Source of the DNA: Nymphaea colorata
Lineage: Eukaryota; Streptophyta; Magnoliopsida; Nymphaeales; Nymphaeaceae
DNA length: 64,000 nucleotides
Direction of reading: 5' to 3'
Assembly: GCF_008831285.2 (NCBI RefSeq)
Contig: NC_045138.2
Span: forward strand, 35,145,115 to 35,209,114
Program-made: the position numbers and the translations under genes
Notes under the pieces: generated by a model
The model's database searches: none
The model's input: the letters and a program-made list of their open reading frames with translations, nothing else
Told to the model about the DNA's origin: nothing
Shown: positions 48,501 to 58,823 of the stretch, in pieces
Position numbering within the stretch: the stretch's first letter is position 1
Layout: the number at the start of each line of letters is the position of its first letter

Positions 48501-50419
48501 ATATCTCTCAATTATTTGCAGACGATATCATTTACTCCTCACATAATTCACATTACCAGCTATTTGTTGCTTGATGACTGACATGGCTAAGTTTATAGGG
48601 AATCAACTTACAATAAAAATACATAGTATATCTGACTGCTGCACCTAAATTCTGCAGTTGTTTTTCATGACTGAAATGGCAAACGTTCACTGACATGATC
48701 TCTGACTAACATGATCTGACTTGTGAAAGAGAAGAGGTTCCTAAAATAGTGAAAATTATCCGAGAAAGACAAAACAGAGGGGCCATCGAAGCATACCATT
48801 TAGACCATTCTCTGCATCTTTGACCTCCAACGAAGCTGACGATAGACCTGATAAACGATTCCAAGCCCCATGAGCATAGTAACAGTGATTTCATAAGATT
48901 TTCTCCATTCCTAATTTTCAACTGAATGGTTTTTTCAGTAATCTTGTCTTAGAGAAGGTAATGATCAATTCATCACATACAGAAGTCCACGCCAAAATGG
49001 ATAAAGAGGTAAAGTCATCCAGCTAAATTATCCATGGTTCACTTGCTCCAATTCTTTAGCAGGAAACTAATGTTAAAATAATAGCTTCAAGAATGAACAT
49101 ACAAAAAAGTTTCGTTTTCGACATTTTTAGACTATAGAATGTTCCGCCTTTGGAGATCTACTCATCATCACATAAGTTGATGCAACATATTGCAGCTACA
49201 GACAGTAAACCGAGTCACATCAACTTAAATTCTCACTAGCAGAAATCTGAACAAGATCACATCCCTCACTATACCATAAACCAGCATGTGGCCAGAGTTA
49301 AACAAGTTGCTGGCTTTTAAAGGCATTGTGCTCTAACTTTTACATTTCATTTAAGGACCTACCTAAAAATTTCAGATTATTCGATTGTCATCTTCAAGGA
49401 CACAGATCAAGTAAACCAAGCAGGCCACATCGTCTAAGTATTAATTAAATCAGGATGAGTAAGTGAGATGACTTATTCGAGCTTCAAGAATTCAAGCTCT
49501 ATTCGTGCTTGCCGCAAGCTACACCGAGCTCCCAACTGGCTCATGGAAAATAGGGAAAAAGAAATTCTTCAGTGGGATCATGTGAATTTGCCCAATGTCC
49601 TTCGCCATCAAAAGCTTTCTGCAACGTGGTTTCCCTTTCAACCTATTCCTCGTTCGTTCTTCAGCAAGAACTTCAGAAACAAAGGGCGTATGTCATAATG
49701 TTACAACGCTAACCATTTCATGCATAACCTGTTTGGAGCCTCTCAGGCGTCCAAGTGTCTGGCATCAATCAGATGCCGCATAGATTTCTCATTTGGCAAG
49801 GTCGTCGTCTAACATAAGAATTTAGTTGGCTGGAGTGTACAACACCCTTAACACGGTAAGACGGTGGATTAGGGTTTGGAATATGAAGGCGACCAGAATT
49901 CACGTGAAAAGGAAGTCAAGAAAACGGGAAGGCTCGAATCACAAAGGAAGCAGCCAAATAAACACTTAAACAGGAACTGCATCCTCAAAACAACCTGAGG
50001 GAGCTAGTCGACAGGATTTGTCGAAACATCAACACGAAAAAACCAGTTACCACAAGATCGACAAAGCTAGAGAAACGAATTGAAGGAAGAACGGACGCAC
50101 CGCCATACTCCGAATCAGAATAGAGGTGCCATCTTTTCAAATCCTCCTTCGAGCTGAAGCTAAAAACGCACATCTCTTGTGGAGGCATCAGCTCTTCCAG
50201 ATTCCATGTCAACGCTGCAATTGGACAGCCAAACAAAACACAACTTATGCAGTAACATAACAAGAGAAAACCGGAGAAATCGGGAGACCATTCACTCCGC
50301 CTCAATTGGACAAGGAGCAGAGAGCGCAAAATCGGTCATTCTTTTACCCAACAGAATGAGCAAGTACCTCTTTTAGTGGCGTTAATGGAAGCGTTCCACA
50401 GAGCTCTGATCCTCGACAT
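45511..50419 (-). CDS. Mitochondrial complex I assembly factor, CIA30/NDUFAF1 family, 7 exons
   Basis: Exons (minus order) are 50419-50368, 50214-50101, 48847-48797, 47418-47327, 46206-46126, 46035-45937 and 45699-45511. Phases agree and the product is 225 residues, the usual plant length. It starts [16 protein letters not shown]. The CIA30 domain fills most of the protein: [79 protein letters not shown] and [11 protein letters not shown]. In other eukaryotes the family helps assemble the membrane arm of NADH:ubiquinone oxidoreductase. The fourth intron carries an LTR-like insertion. It is divergent from the membrane-protein gene at 51253. The start of exon 4 rests on an AAG acceptor and is the least certain boundary. 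Confidence 0.9.
46884..47312. mobile_element. Solo-LTR/TRIM-like insertion in the CIA30 gene intron
   Basis: It starts TGTTGAAACAATTG and ends GGCTAACA, so the ends are TGTT...AACA. Inside it reads GAATACGAAGACAAATGTAACGTGG-type sequence near 46917, the kind of word found in plant Copia LTRs (about one line into the element), then a CT-rich leader-like part. No internal coding region and no matching 5-bp flanks were found (ACCAC versus GATTG), so it may be a degraded or truncated LTR. It ends 14 bp from exon 4's donor. Confidence 0.45.
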
Positions 50420-51252
50420 CTTCTGCGAATCAGGCGCTAGATATACATACCCAATCTTGGGGCAATCCTCTCGGGCGCTTCTCAATTTGATCGATGCCAG
50501 TCAAAAGCTCTTCTGGTTGGACGCAGCCGCCCGTGCTTCCGGAGTGTGGGTTTGTGTGGGAGCGAGGGATGCCAGTCTAACGTTTCCAGGTAAGGGTAGG
50601 ACCCCAAAATCGGGGCACTCGTGGCCAGCGACGGGCGGACGCTCGTCTTCCGTGATGTGGTGGTTCGTGGCAAAGGAACCAACCGACTGACTGGAGCCGA
50701 CCATGGGGAGCCGCAGCAGCACCCAAAGAAACAAGATCCAAACGAAAAAAAGTATTAGGCGTCCCCGTCCCGGACCGGAAGGAAACAGGTACTTGAAAGC
50801 CGTCCCTCACTCGGTCGGTCAGAAGGAACCCATAAACCAAGCCCAACCTGGTTAGCCTTGGGGTCGCTCGCTCGGTCGCTGGGGCCTCGGGACGGTTGGG
50901 GGCGTCGGAGCCCCTCGGCCTGCACACGTGGTACGGGGGCGGGGGTCCGGGGACGGACAGATTTTGTGCCTCTCCCGCTTTTTTCGCTTTACACCCGTCG
51001 CCCCTGCTTTTCCCCGCATCTCTCACGGGAGGGGAAAACGCCCTATGCGTTCCCCTGGTCTTCTTCTTCTTCTTCTTCAGATAAAAGCCGGTTGGTTCCT
51101 TCAGACGGTTTTTCGTGATCTTCAGCCCTATCGGTTTCCATCAGAACCTTAACCTCTCTCTTCCTTATGCCGATGCGTTTTCATACTCGCCCCCTTCTCC
51201 CCCATATATCCAAAACCCGATGTAAATTCCACCTGCTTTTAGGTCATTAATA
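50420..51252. promoter_or_regulatory. Probable bidirectional promoter region
   Basis: Only 833 bp separate the divergent start codons of the CIA30-family gene (minus) and the membrane-protein gene (plus). The middle is GC-rich, CpG-containing and unlike the surrounding AT-rich DNA, and it ends in a CT-rich leader with CTT triplets at 51059-51079. The two genes may share control elements. Confidence 0.55.
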
Positions 51253-53514
51253 ATGCTCTGTCCTTCACCTGCATTCTCGGTACTTCGCTCATGGCTTCGC
51301 GATTATGATAGGATCCAATCGGTCGCTGTCTTTCTCATTTACGTTCAGGTAACTCCAATCGCTTTCAATCCTTTGTAGGGTCTAGAATTTCGATCATTTT
51401 GTATTGTTTCCTGATTTCGCGCTTGGATGCTATCGAGCTGGGGACTGTTCAAGTGATCCTTCCTCATTGTGCGGTTTCTGCTTTTCCACTGGCGGTACAG
51501 ATTGGTTGTTCTCTGATCGGATCCGTTGGAGCTCTCTACAATGGTGTATTGCTGATTAACCTGGCAGTGTCCCTGTTCGCACTCGTTGCCATCGAGAGCA
51601 GCAGCCAGAGCCTTGGACGCACCTATGCCGTTCTTTTGGTTTGTGCTATCGTGCTCGACGTTGCCTGGTTCGTCCTCTTCTTCCGGGAAATATGGTATGC
51701 AGATATTTGGAATCCCCACCTATTTATTTGTTTTCACGTTACTTGAGTCTGTCTATTTAAGTTTTTCCAATTTCCATTCACCTCTAATTTCTGCATATGG
51801 GCTCTTTTCTCCTATTAAGCTTTCATGGATTTCCATTGAGATCTTTTGTTGTTGCAATTTTTGGTAATCGAACACGTAAACTTCTGCCACTATCTTCAAC
51901 TTTTTGAAATTTATCCTTGTGACTCTGTTGCTCAGGAATATCTCTACAGATAAGTACGGCGGCTTTGTTATCTTCTCACTAAGAGTTGCCTTGTGGATGG
52001 AGATTGTCGGCTTCTCAGTGAGGTTATTATCATCGTTTGTGTGGATCCAAATGTATAGGTTGGGGGCTTCGTGTGTCAATACAGTTTGCCACGACGCAGA
52101 TTTCGACTTGCGAACTAGTTTTATAAACCCTGCACACTATCCGATCCTGCGGCAAAATTCTGACAATTGTGATGCTATAGGAGGCTCCATTTATGATCCC
52201 GCCTCTTACTCTTCTCTTTTTGAAGACGTTCAAGATGGAGGACTTGCTCGCATGGTGGGTTCTTGCGCCTTAGTGAATGTTGCATTATGCACACAGATTC
52301 CCGATTCCTTTATTGGTTACTCTTTATTTCTGGTGAAATGGTGATAAGTTTTGTCTTCTGATGATTTGGTTTGGTGGGAACTCGGATCAGTTTTGTCGTA
52401 CGCAGGTGTGGCGGGGGCACATGAAATGGTTTAGCCTCGTCAATGTTGTCTTGCTGCTAAATTGTGTCTGTTAGAATTTTGTTGATTCGCCATGTTCTTC
52501 CATTTTTGTTCTCACTTGTAACTGAGGCTGGAGTTGATAGTCATAAAAGAGACCCTGCAATCTTTTTAGGGATAATCACACCTTCCAACTGCCTGTATGT
52601 CATACAATCATCATGAATAAACTGCATCCGCAACTTTGGTTTATTCTGTGGATGAGGCAAAGACCTTAAAAAACGTACTAGGTTGTAACAACTTTTCTTC
52701 TTAAACGTTCTTTTATTCTTTCCTTTTTTTTTTTTTTTGGTAGTTGTTGGACATATGGGTGTATGTATGCAAGCGAATTGGTGGGCGTGGAGTTGTCTTC
52801 TTCTTGTCCTGTGTCTAGCCATTGCAACTATGGCAAAATCAAGTCTGAGTCTTTGGCAGGGACAAATCCTCACTAAATAATTTAAAACAAGTAGTGGGAT
52901 CAGGCCTGGCTAATCTAGATAAACTCTGATCCTTTTTCTAATTAAATTTTATAGTTGCTGGTTTTGCTCAAGAAAATCAGGCTTCAGTTGCTGTGCACTG
53001 TTTCAACTATTGAAATGCTGTCATAGAAACTCTAGTTAGCAGTTTACCAATGATATCGCATGTTTAGTTGCCTGTTTGGAAGTTTCACTAAGCGTCTTAC
53101 ATCCATTAACTGACTTATGGTGGCATCCAAATGCAAACGTGCCTAAAATTTTCCAAGTGGAGAGTTATGGAATCATGCTTGCAAACCTGAATTAAACAGG
53201 TCTCTCCATGTGTCCAGCTCTTGCATCAGTCTTACCCACCTGGAGATGAGCCAAATCTAGATCTTCCGCTATATCTATTGTATGACCATGTCTCCGAGAT
53301 TTATGTTCAATAGCATAACAAGTTAAAACCATAGGTGTATCTTGTTACTTTTCCACTTTCCTAAGTGTGGACCATCCTGACACTTACTTCATTGCAGGGT
53401 CCAAAGCAAAGCGGTGATGATAGTAGTGAGTGTATGCCTGCTATGGATTCTCCACAATTGAAGTCCCATACTGGTAGATCTATTCAAGTAATCAGCGTAA
53501 GTGGCAAGTCCTAA
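51253..53514 (+). CDS. Conserved plant multi-pass membrane protein (AGTRAP-like), 4 exons
   Basis: Exons 51253-51348, 51501-51694, 51936-52254 and 53398-53514 give 241 residues with consistent phases. The start at 51253 (MLCPSPAFSVLRSWLRDYDR) is in frame with exon 2; the ATG at 51291 is out of frame. Hydrophobic segments lie at about residues 22-46, 47-64, 73-93 and 107-137 and are probably four membrane spans. They are followed by a soluble tail with GGSIYDPASYSSLFED and a Ser-rich end. Conserved stretches include YDRIQ, GALYNG, AIESSSQSLGRTYAVLL and RLGAS. I recall this as a family conserved in plants and of unknown function, resembling AGTRAP in layout. The stop is reached by reading past a GTAAGT in exon 4, so a further exon is possible. 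Confidence 0.78.
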
Positions 53515-53692
53515 ACAACCACAGTTGATTTCTTCATTTAGCTGCCAATTTGTCATTTCCTTTTAATACTAGTGGATTTTCCTTTTTTTATGATCTCATA
53601 AATTGTTGTGCAATAATTTTTGAAAACAATATTTGGCTTATTAAAGCTATTTGATTATTTATCATTGTACTATTTTTGCGCACGGTATGTAC

Positions 53693-53890
53693 CTGCAGTG
53701 AGCTATGGTTTCTCTTGTTTACCACTTCCAGTCTATAACATTGACACACGCTAGGAGGAAAAACCGCCCTACATTATTGTCTGATTTAAGGCTGCAATGA
53801 GTTATAGTTTCTCTTGTTTGCTGCTCCCAGTCTATAACATTGGCACACACTAGGAGGAAAGACTGGCTTTAAATTATTGTCTGATTTAAG
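53693..53890. repeat. Tandem duplication, period 99 bp
   Basis: Copies at 53693 and 53792 share CTATAACATTG.CACAC.CTAGGAGGAAA and ATTATTGTCTGATTTAAGGC, with roughly one difference per ten bases. Confidence 0.88.
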
Positions 53891-55475
53891 GCAAAATCTA
53901 CCCCAAATTATTGCTTGATTTATGTTATCCTTGCTACTGTTCATTGCAACGATAGACATGCATTATACTCGTATATATCTCAACCTCTGGTTCAACTAAA
54001 TGGCAACCTTCTTTGTTCGTTTAAGTTTGAACTTTGTAGTTTATGTCTTCTGCCCTGAACGCCAGTAGGAGGTATGTTGGTTTTCCTTAATAAATGTTAT
54101 TAGAATTATTGCATTTACCTTTGTGGCTTGTTGCTTTTTGTGGAGAACAACGTATATTGATGTATATCTTCCCTTTGTTAGGCTGTGGAAACTGGAAAGT
54201 AGTTATTATCCAATAAAAGCTATTTGGACAATAATATTGGAGAAATTAAAGGCAGGAACAAGATATATATGAAAAATAATACCCATTTGAAGCTACATTT
54301 AAAGTTTAGTTTGTAATTCACAAAAGGAATGAGGCAGCAGTAGAGAACGGGAGTTCAAGTGAGCCAAGTTGCTTGCCTCCTATATTCAGTAAATCTTGAT
54401 ATTAGCTGGTAATTGTATAACTTATTGTGGCTGATTGTTGAAAGAATGGTCTTGCTGCATCAGAGATAAGTATTTACTTTCTCTAATTATCACCATTTGT
54501 AGTATAGTATGGTCGCATTTTGAACATGACAGTCATATTTGACATGGGCTTTTACAATTATATGAATCTGACATTGCTTAGATGACCTGTTTCTGGTGTA
54601 TGCAGAGAATAGATGACAAATACAAATAGAACCAAGAGTTAGTGTAAATTATGTGTCTGAATGGGATTTTAGATTGTTTGATACTTCTCATGCTATCGAG
54701 TAGCCATTCGTTACTGAATGAATCAGGTCAGTTGAAAAGAAAAATACATAATAAGTAATATGATAATTCCCAATCTCCTTCTCCAAGATCTAATATGTTC
54801 ATGTCCGCATCTGATAATAATGTCAGAACTTACCATGGGAGTGTACCATCCCCTATCCCAGCTACATTTTTTTCATCCATATCGTCCATGAGTGCAGCCC
54901 ATTGAATTGGAAAAGCAATGGGAGATTTGTTTTAAAATTTAAAATGTGTTGGATACAGAATTTGGTAGGAGCCTCATGCAGGCTCGAGGACATGTCCTCT
55001 GACCAACACCAACTCAACTGATGGGCCAGGAGTGCCATCCTAAACCAGGTTGGTGCGCCTCAGGACCTGGACATCAGTTTTAAGGTTTAACTTTTAAGTT
55101 CCTCCTCTGGAAACTCTGAAAAGTAATTATTTTCTCTTAAACCTCTGAAGAAGTTCCAATGCCTACCAAAAAGAATAAATAGAGGCAAGATACTAATAAA
55201 AGGAAAGAGGAAATTTGGGAACAGTATGAGTTTGTTAGTTAAAATGAAAGAGGAGTATTTGAGGCCCAAATATTAGTTGAGGAAGTTTTATATACTCAAG
55301 AAGCAAAATTGGTCAGGTCAACAAAATTGATCTCTGTATGTGTCAGCGAACTAGTTCATTAGTTAAACAATTCAAACTAGTTTCATGCTTCAGACCTCTA
55401 ATGTTGATAATCTGTTTTTTAGTCCTTTTAAACATTTTTTTTTTGGAACCAGTGACAGGCAAGTATTGTTATGTT

Positions 55476-55521
55476 GGGAAAGGGGAGGGTGGGGGGGGGA
55501 GGAGGAGGGGGGCTTGGGTGG
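55476..55521 (+). repeat. G-rich run, possible G-quadruplex
   Basis: GGGAAAGGGGAGGGTGGGGG continues with further G runs to 55521, giving more than four runs of three or more G with short loops in an otherwise AT-rich spacer. Confidence 0.75.
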
Positions 55522-57649
55522 CCTTGTTTGGTTGCGGCTAGTGCATCCTGGTGAAAGAACTCCAGACGATGGCTTAGAGAATGAACCACGACTACTTCTG
55601 TTGTCCACCTCACTTCGGGGAAGCGTTTCCTCCTTTTCTCCTCTTTGTCTTGACTTGTTGGTTTTACCTTCTTTTTTTTTCTTTTGTAGTTAATCTCATT
55701 TCTTCCACATTAATCTCCTGATTCACGATCACCTGTGTAGGACATATATATAAGGTTTGAGGGTAATTTTCTCAAAAAAGTTACGGCTTTTGTTGTTTTA
55801 ATCATGGCGTGATGATGTTCGCCAGCATTCAAGTGCTGGATCTGAAGCATGAGTAGGTTGCATACTCTTTTTTCTTGTGATCCATGATTTAAGGAATTTA
55901 GTTCTGTATGTCCTACAATATTTTGGTAAAAAAATATGATTTTCCTGGCATGTCATTATGCTAAACAATGGCTCATATTCAGGCCAAGTGAGGGATACGT
56001 TTGTCATGGGTGTTTGCCCGGTGTTAAGTATTCTGGTGCCAAGTGTGCAAGACTATCAGTCAGAAGATGGTAGACCTGAACTCAAGCCTGTGCAGTTCTC
56101 TGACGAGTCTTAGCTGGGACGCTTTTCTGCTGGACCATGATTGAGTTTTACAATGTGCATGAGGATAGTTACGCAGGATGCTTTCTTGGATGCCCCGTAG
56201 TTTCCTAGCAGCAGACAGTATCATATTTTTGGAATGTATGGCAGGATGCCAATTTTTTTTTTTATTATTTTTTTAAAGGGTCATCCATGTGGGGACACAT
56301 AAGAATGTTATTTTGGATGCAGAAACCTTTGTTCATAATTTTCGTTGCATTTGCTATGAGTGGATCTTTCTTTGCCACTGACAGCATTCATTTCAACTCA
56401 ATAAACCCTTGGGATTCTTGGACGATCGTTGTGTGGTGTGGTGAAAGCCCTCTTCCTGCTTCTAACTTGCGAGGCCGGGACAGACCTTGGCATGACTTCC
56501 TGTATGGAGAAAGACGGAGCAGCTGCTTGGCTTGATGAGGGAAATTCATAAAATCAATGCTTCAGGTGAGAGTTCAATGACAAGAGGAGTCCCAATGAGT
56601 TTTGCAGGCCTTAGAAAATGAGATCCTTGGTAGGAAATAAGCTGCCAATGATAACCATCAAAGGAGATCAGGCAGTTGGAGCCCCATCATCTCACTGAAG
56701 CCGTTTTGAACCAAGCGAGCAGAGTGACAGCTAGGAAGTAACTTCCTTTGTGCGAGTCAGGTTGTCTGCATCCTCAGAGTCCACTGCCATGGTGTGCTGG
56801 TGTGCTTGGCCTTAGTGAAGGTGACATGCCTACATTCAGTGTCTCCGATGGGGAGGTATCAACTTCTTGTACTGTCAACTTCTTGTGGTGCAAATGAGGG
56901 TTCATCGATAACAACCTTTTGTGCTGCAAATGCGAAAAACTACAGCTTAAGAAGACAAAAAATTAGATGTGAGCTTTAGCTCTTTGCCAAAATGAGTCTT
57001 CCCGCTCATCCAGTGCATACATTGAGCATCTTCGTTGAAGCAAACAGACCCGTCTTTCAAATAAGCGACGGAAAAGACCGCAACTTTGATGGTTAGACCA
57101 CATCTTCCTCAAATTTTTATACCAACAGAGACGTATTTCCAATATGTTGTGTGCTTGTCATTTCTTCAATTCAATGATCTAATTCAATCATATTTGTTAA
57201 CTTTAGGGGGCCTTTTTTTGCTACCTGCAGTGGATGTTTATGAGTGTGGAAAACATGCATCTTATTCCTCCTTAAAAACCTTTGAATTGAGGTTTGATGA
57301 GGAAAGGTCCAACCTCAAACCTATGGATCTAAGATCCTAAATGTCATGACAGATCCAAGGGGTTTTCAACTGAGAGGATTTTAGATCTTTAAATTTCATA
57401 TCATCATCGCAAAAAGGATCCCAAATTATTGAGGATTTGAGATAATCGATTTAATAGGTTAGTTGGAGTTCTCAGTTAGAGGCTAGTTCCTAACCGTAGC
57501 TTTGAAGAGCCATGTTTCATATCTCGTGGAAACTGCCACCAAGGTGAGTTGTTAATGTCTAACGGTGGGCAACTGGTGTTCGATGGGTAGTAAAGTACTC
57601 AATGATAGTGGGTGCCTAGTTTCTCATGGGTTAGACTTGGACTCTAACA

Positions 57650-57990
57650 CTTCAAAAAATTAATGTTTTACATTGAAAATTGTGTGAATTTTTTTCAACG
57701 ACTTATAAAATATGTTATTAAATAGATGGTTGTCCTAGTTCTTAACTTTTTGGGGTTTGGAGCTAAAATTGATAGGGGGCGGGTTGAGATTTTGTAATGG
57801 TATTAGAACCGGTTCAACATTTAGGGTTCCACACATGTGAATCCCAAACATTTAGTCTTTTTATTGAAGATTGTAGGGATCTTCAAAGGCTTATAAAATT
57901 GATTTCCAACCTTTTGGGATTGAAGCTGAAACTGATAGTAAGTAGGTTGGAAACTACTAGACTAAGAGTTTGAGCTTAAAAATAGGTCAG
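57650..57990. repeat. Dispersed repeat related to 43560-44155, inverted
   Basis: Words such as CTTTTGGGATTGAAGC, AAGGCTTATAAAATTGAT and AAACTGATAG match the reverse complement of the 43985-44155 copy. Two diverged units seem present (57650-57780 and 57860-57960). Confidence 0.5.
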
Positions 57991-58109
57991 GTTGTTATAT
58001 GAGCTCGTTATTAGACACTTGAGTTCGTGTTGGGTTGGCCACTTGACCTAAATGAGGAGGCTCAACATATATATTTGAAATTCATTTTTTTATTTTTTAT
58101 TTTTTATTT

Positions 58110-58112
<3 letters not shown>

Positions 58113-58175
<63 letters not shown>
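58113..58175. repeat. (TA)n microsatellite, 63 bp
   Basis: An uninterrupted TA run. The YIYIYI tail of the minus-strand open frame here is an artefact of it. Confidence 0.94.
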
Positions 58176-58178
<3 letters not shown>

Positions 58179-58823
58179 TGGGTAATGATGCTAACAATTG
58201 GCTCACTAAACTCTTGTGCATTAGCCTTGGTGCATGCTAATGATTCCCTTAAAAAACTTTTCATGCATCGCTCATTAAAAACTCTTGACACCTCATCAAA
58301 AGATTTTGAGATCTTCACATAAAAATATGTTAAACATTCAACCAAGTGCTCGACACGTATAAAATTGACGGAGGCCCAACCTACGTGGGTCAAGCTTAAA
58401 CCACTAACAAGAGCTATTACGGACTAACCTGAGTCAGATTTATCGAGAGCCTTAAGTCAACTCGAACCAACCGAATGTCGAAACTTTGTGGAGCGTCGAG
58501 CCGACTCGGTCCGACTGGATGCTCAGCGTTACTACTTACTAGTGTCCTTGCTGCAGACTAATCTGGTAGTCTCACAACCTCGTCCGGTCCTCTCGCAACC
58601 CTTGCTGCCCGCAGCCCAGTAGACGCCCTCTCACGCGCTCCCAGTGTAGCATGGGCGAAACCCTCCGCCTGCCCCCGTTTTGACTTGAGCTCGACATCTG
58701 GTGGTTCCGTCGTCGTCATCCTCGTCTGCGCGACGCTGAACCGGGAAATCCATCCTAGCGCCTGGCGTAGCAGGACTTCGAAGTCGAGAATAAGGGGCCT
58801 CCGTCTCCGGCGAACAGAAGCGA

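Larger units (their letters stand above)
53515..58823. other. Intergenic with repeats, no gene recognised
   Basis: It starts with the probable 3' UTR of the membrane-protein gene. It contains a 99-bp tandem duplication (53693-53890), a G-rich run (55476-55521), a dispersed repeat copy (about 57650-57990) and a (TA)n microsatellite (58113-58175). The 82-codon frame at 56287-56535 begins with a hydrophobic stretch but matches no family I know. The leader of the RHIP1-like gene begins in the GC-rich last 300 bp. Confidence 0.5.

Noticed and set aside
56287-56535. 82-codon frame starting with a hydrophobic stretch
   Set aside because: Resembles no family; flanked by no convincing splice sites.
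58112-58393. Minus-strand open frame ending in YIYIYI
   Set aside because: The tail is a (TA)n repeat and the rest has no recognised domain.
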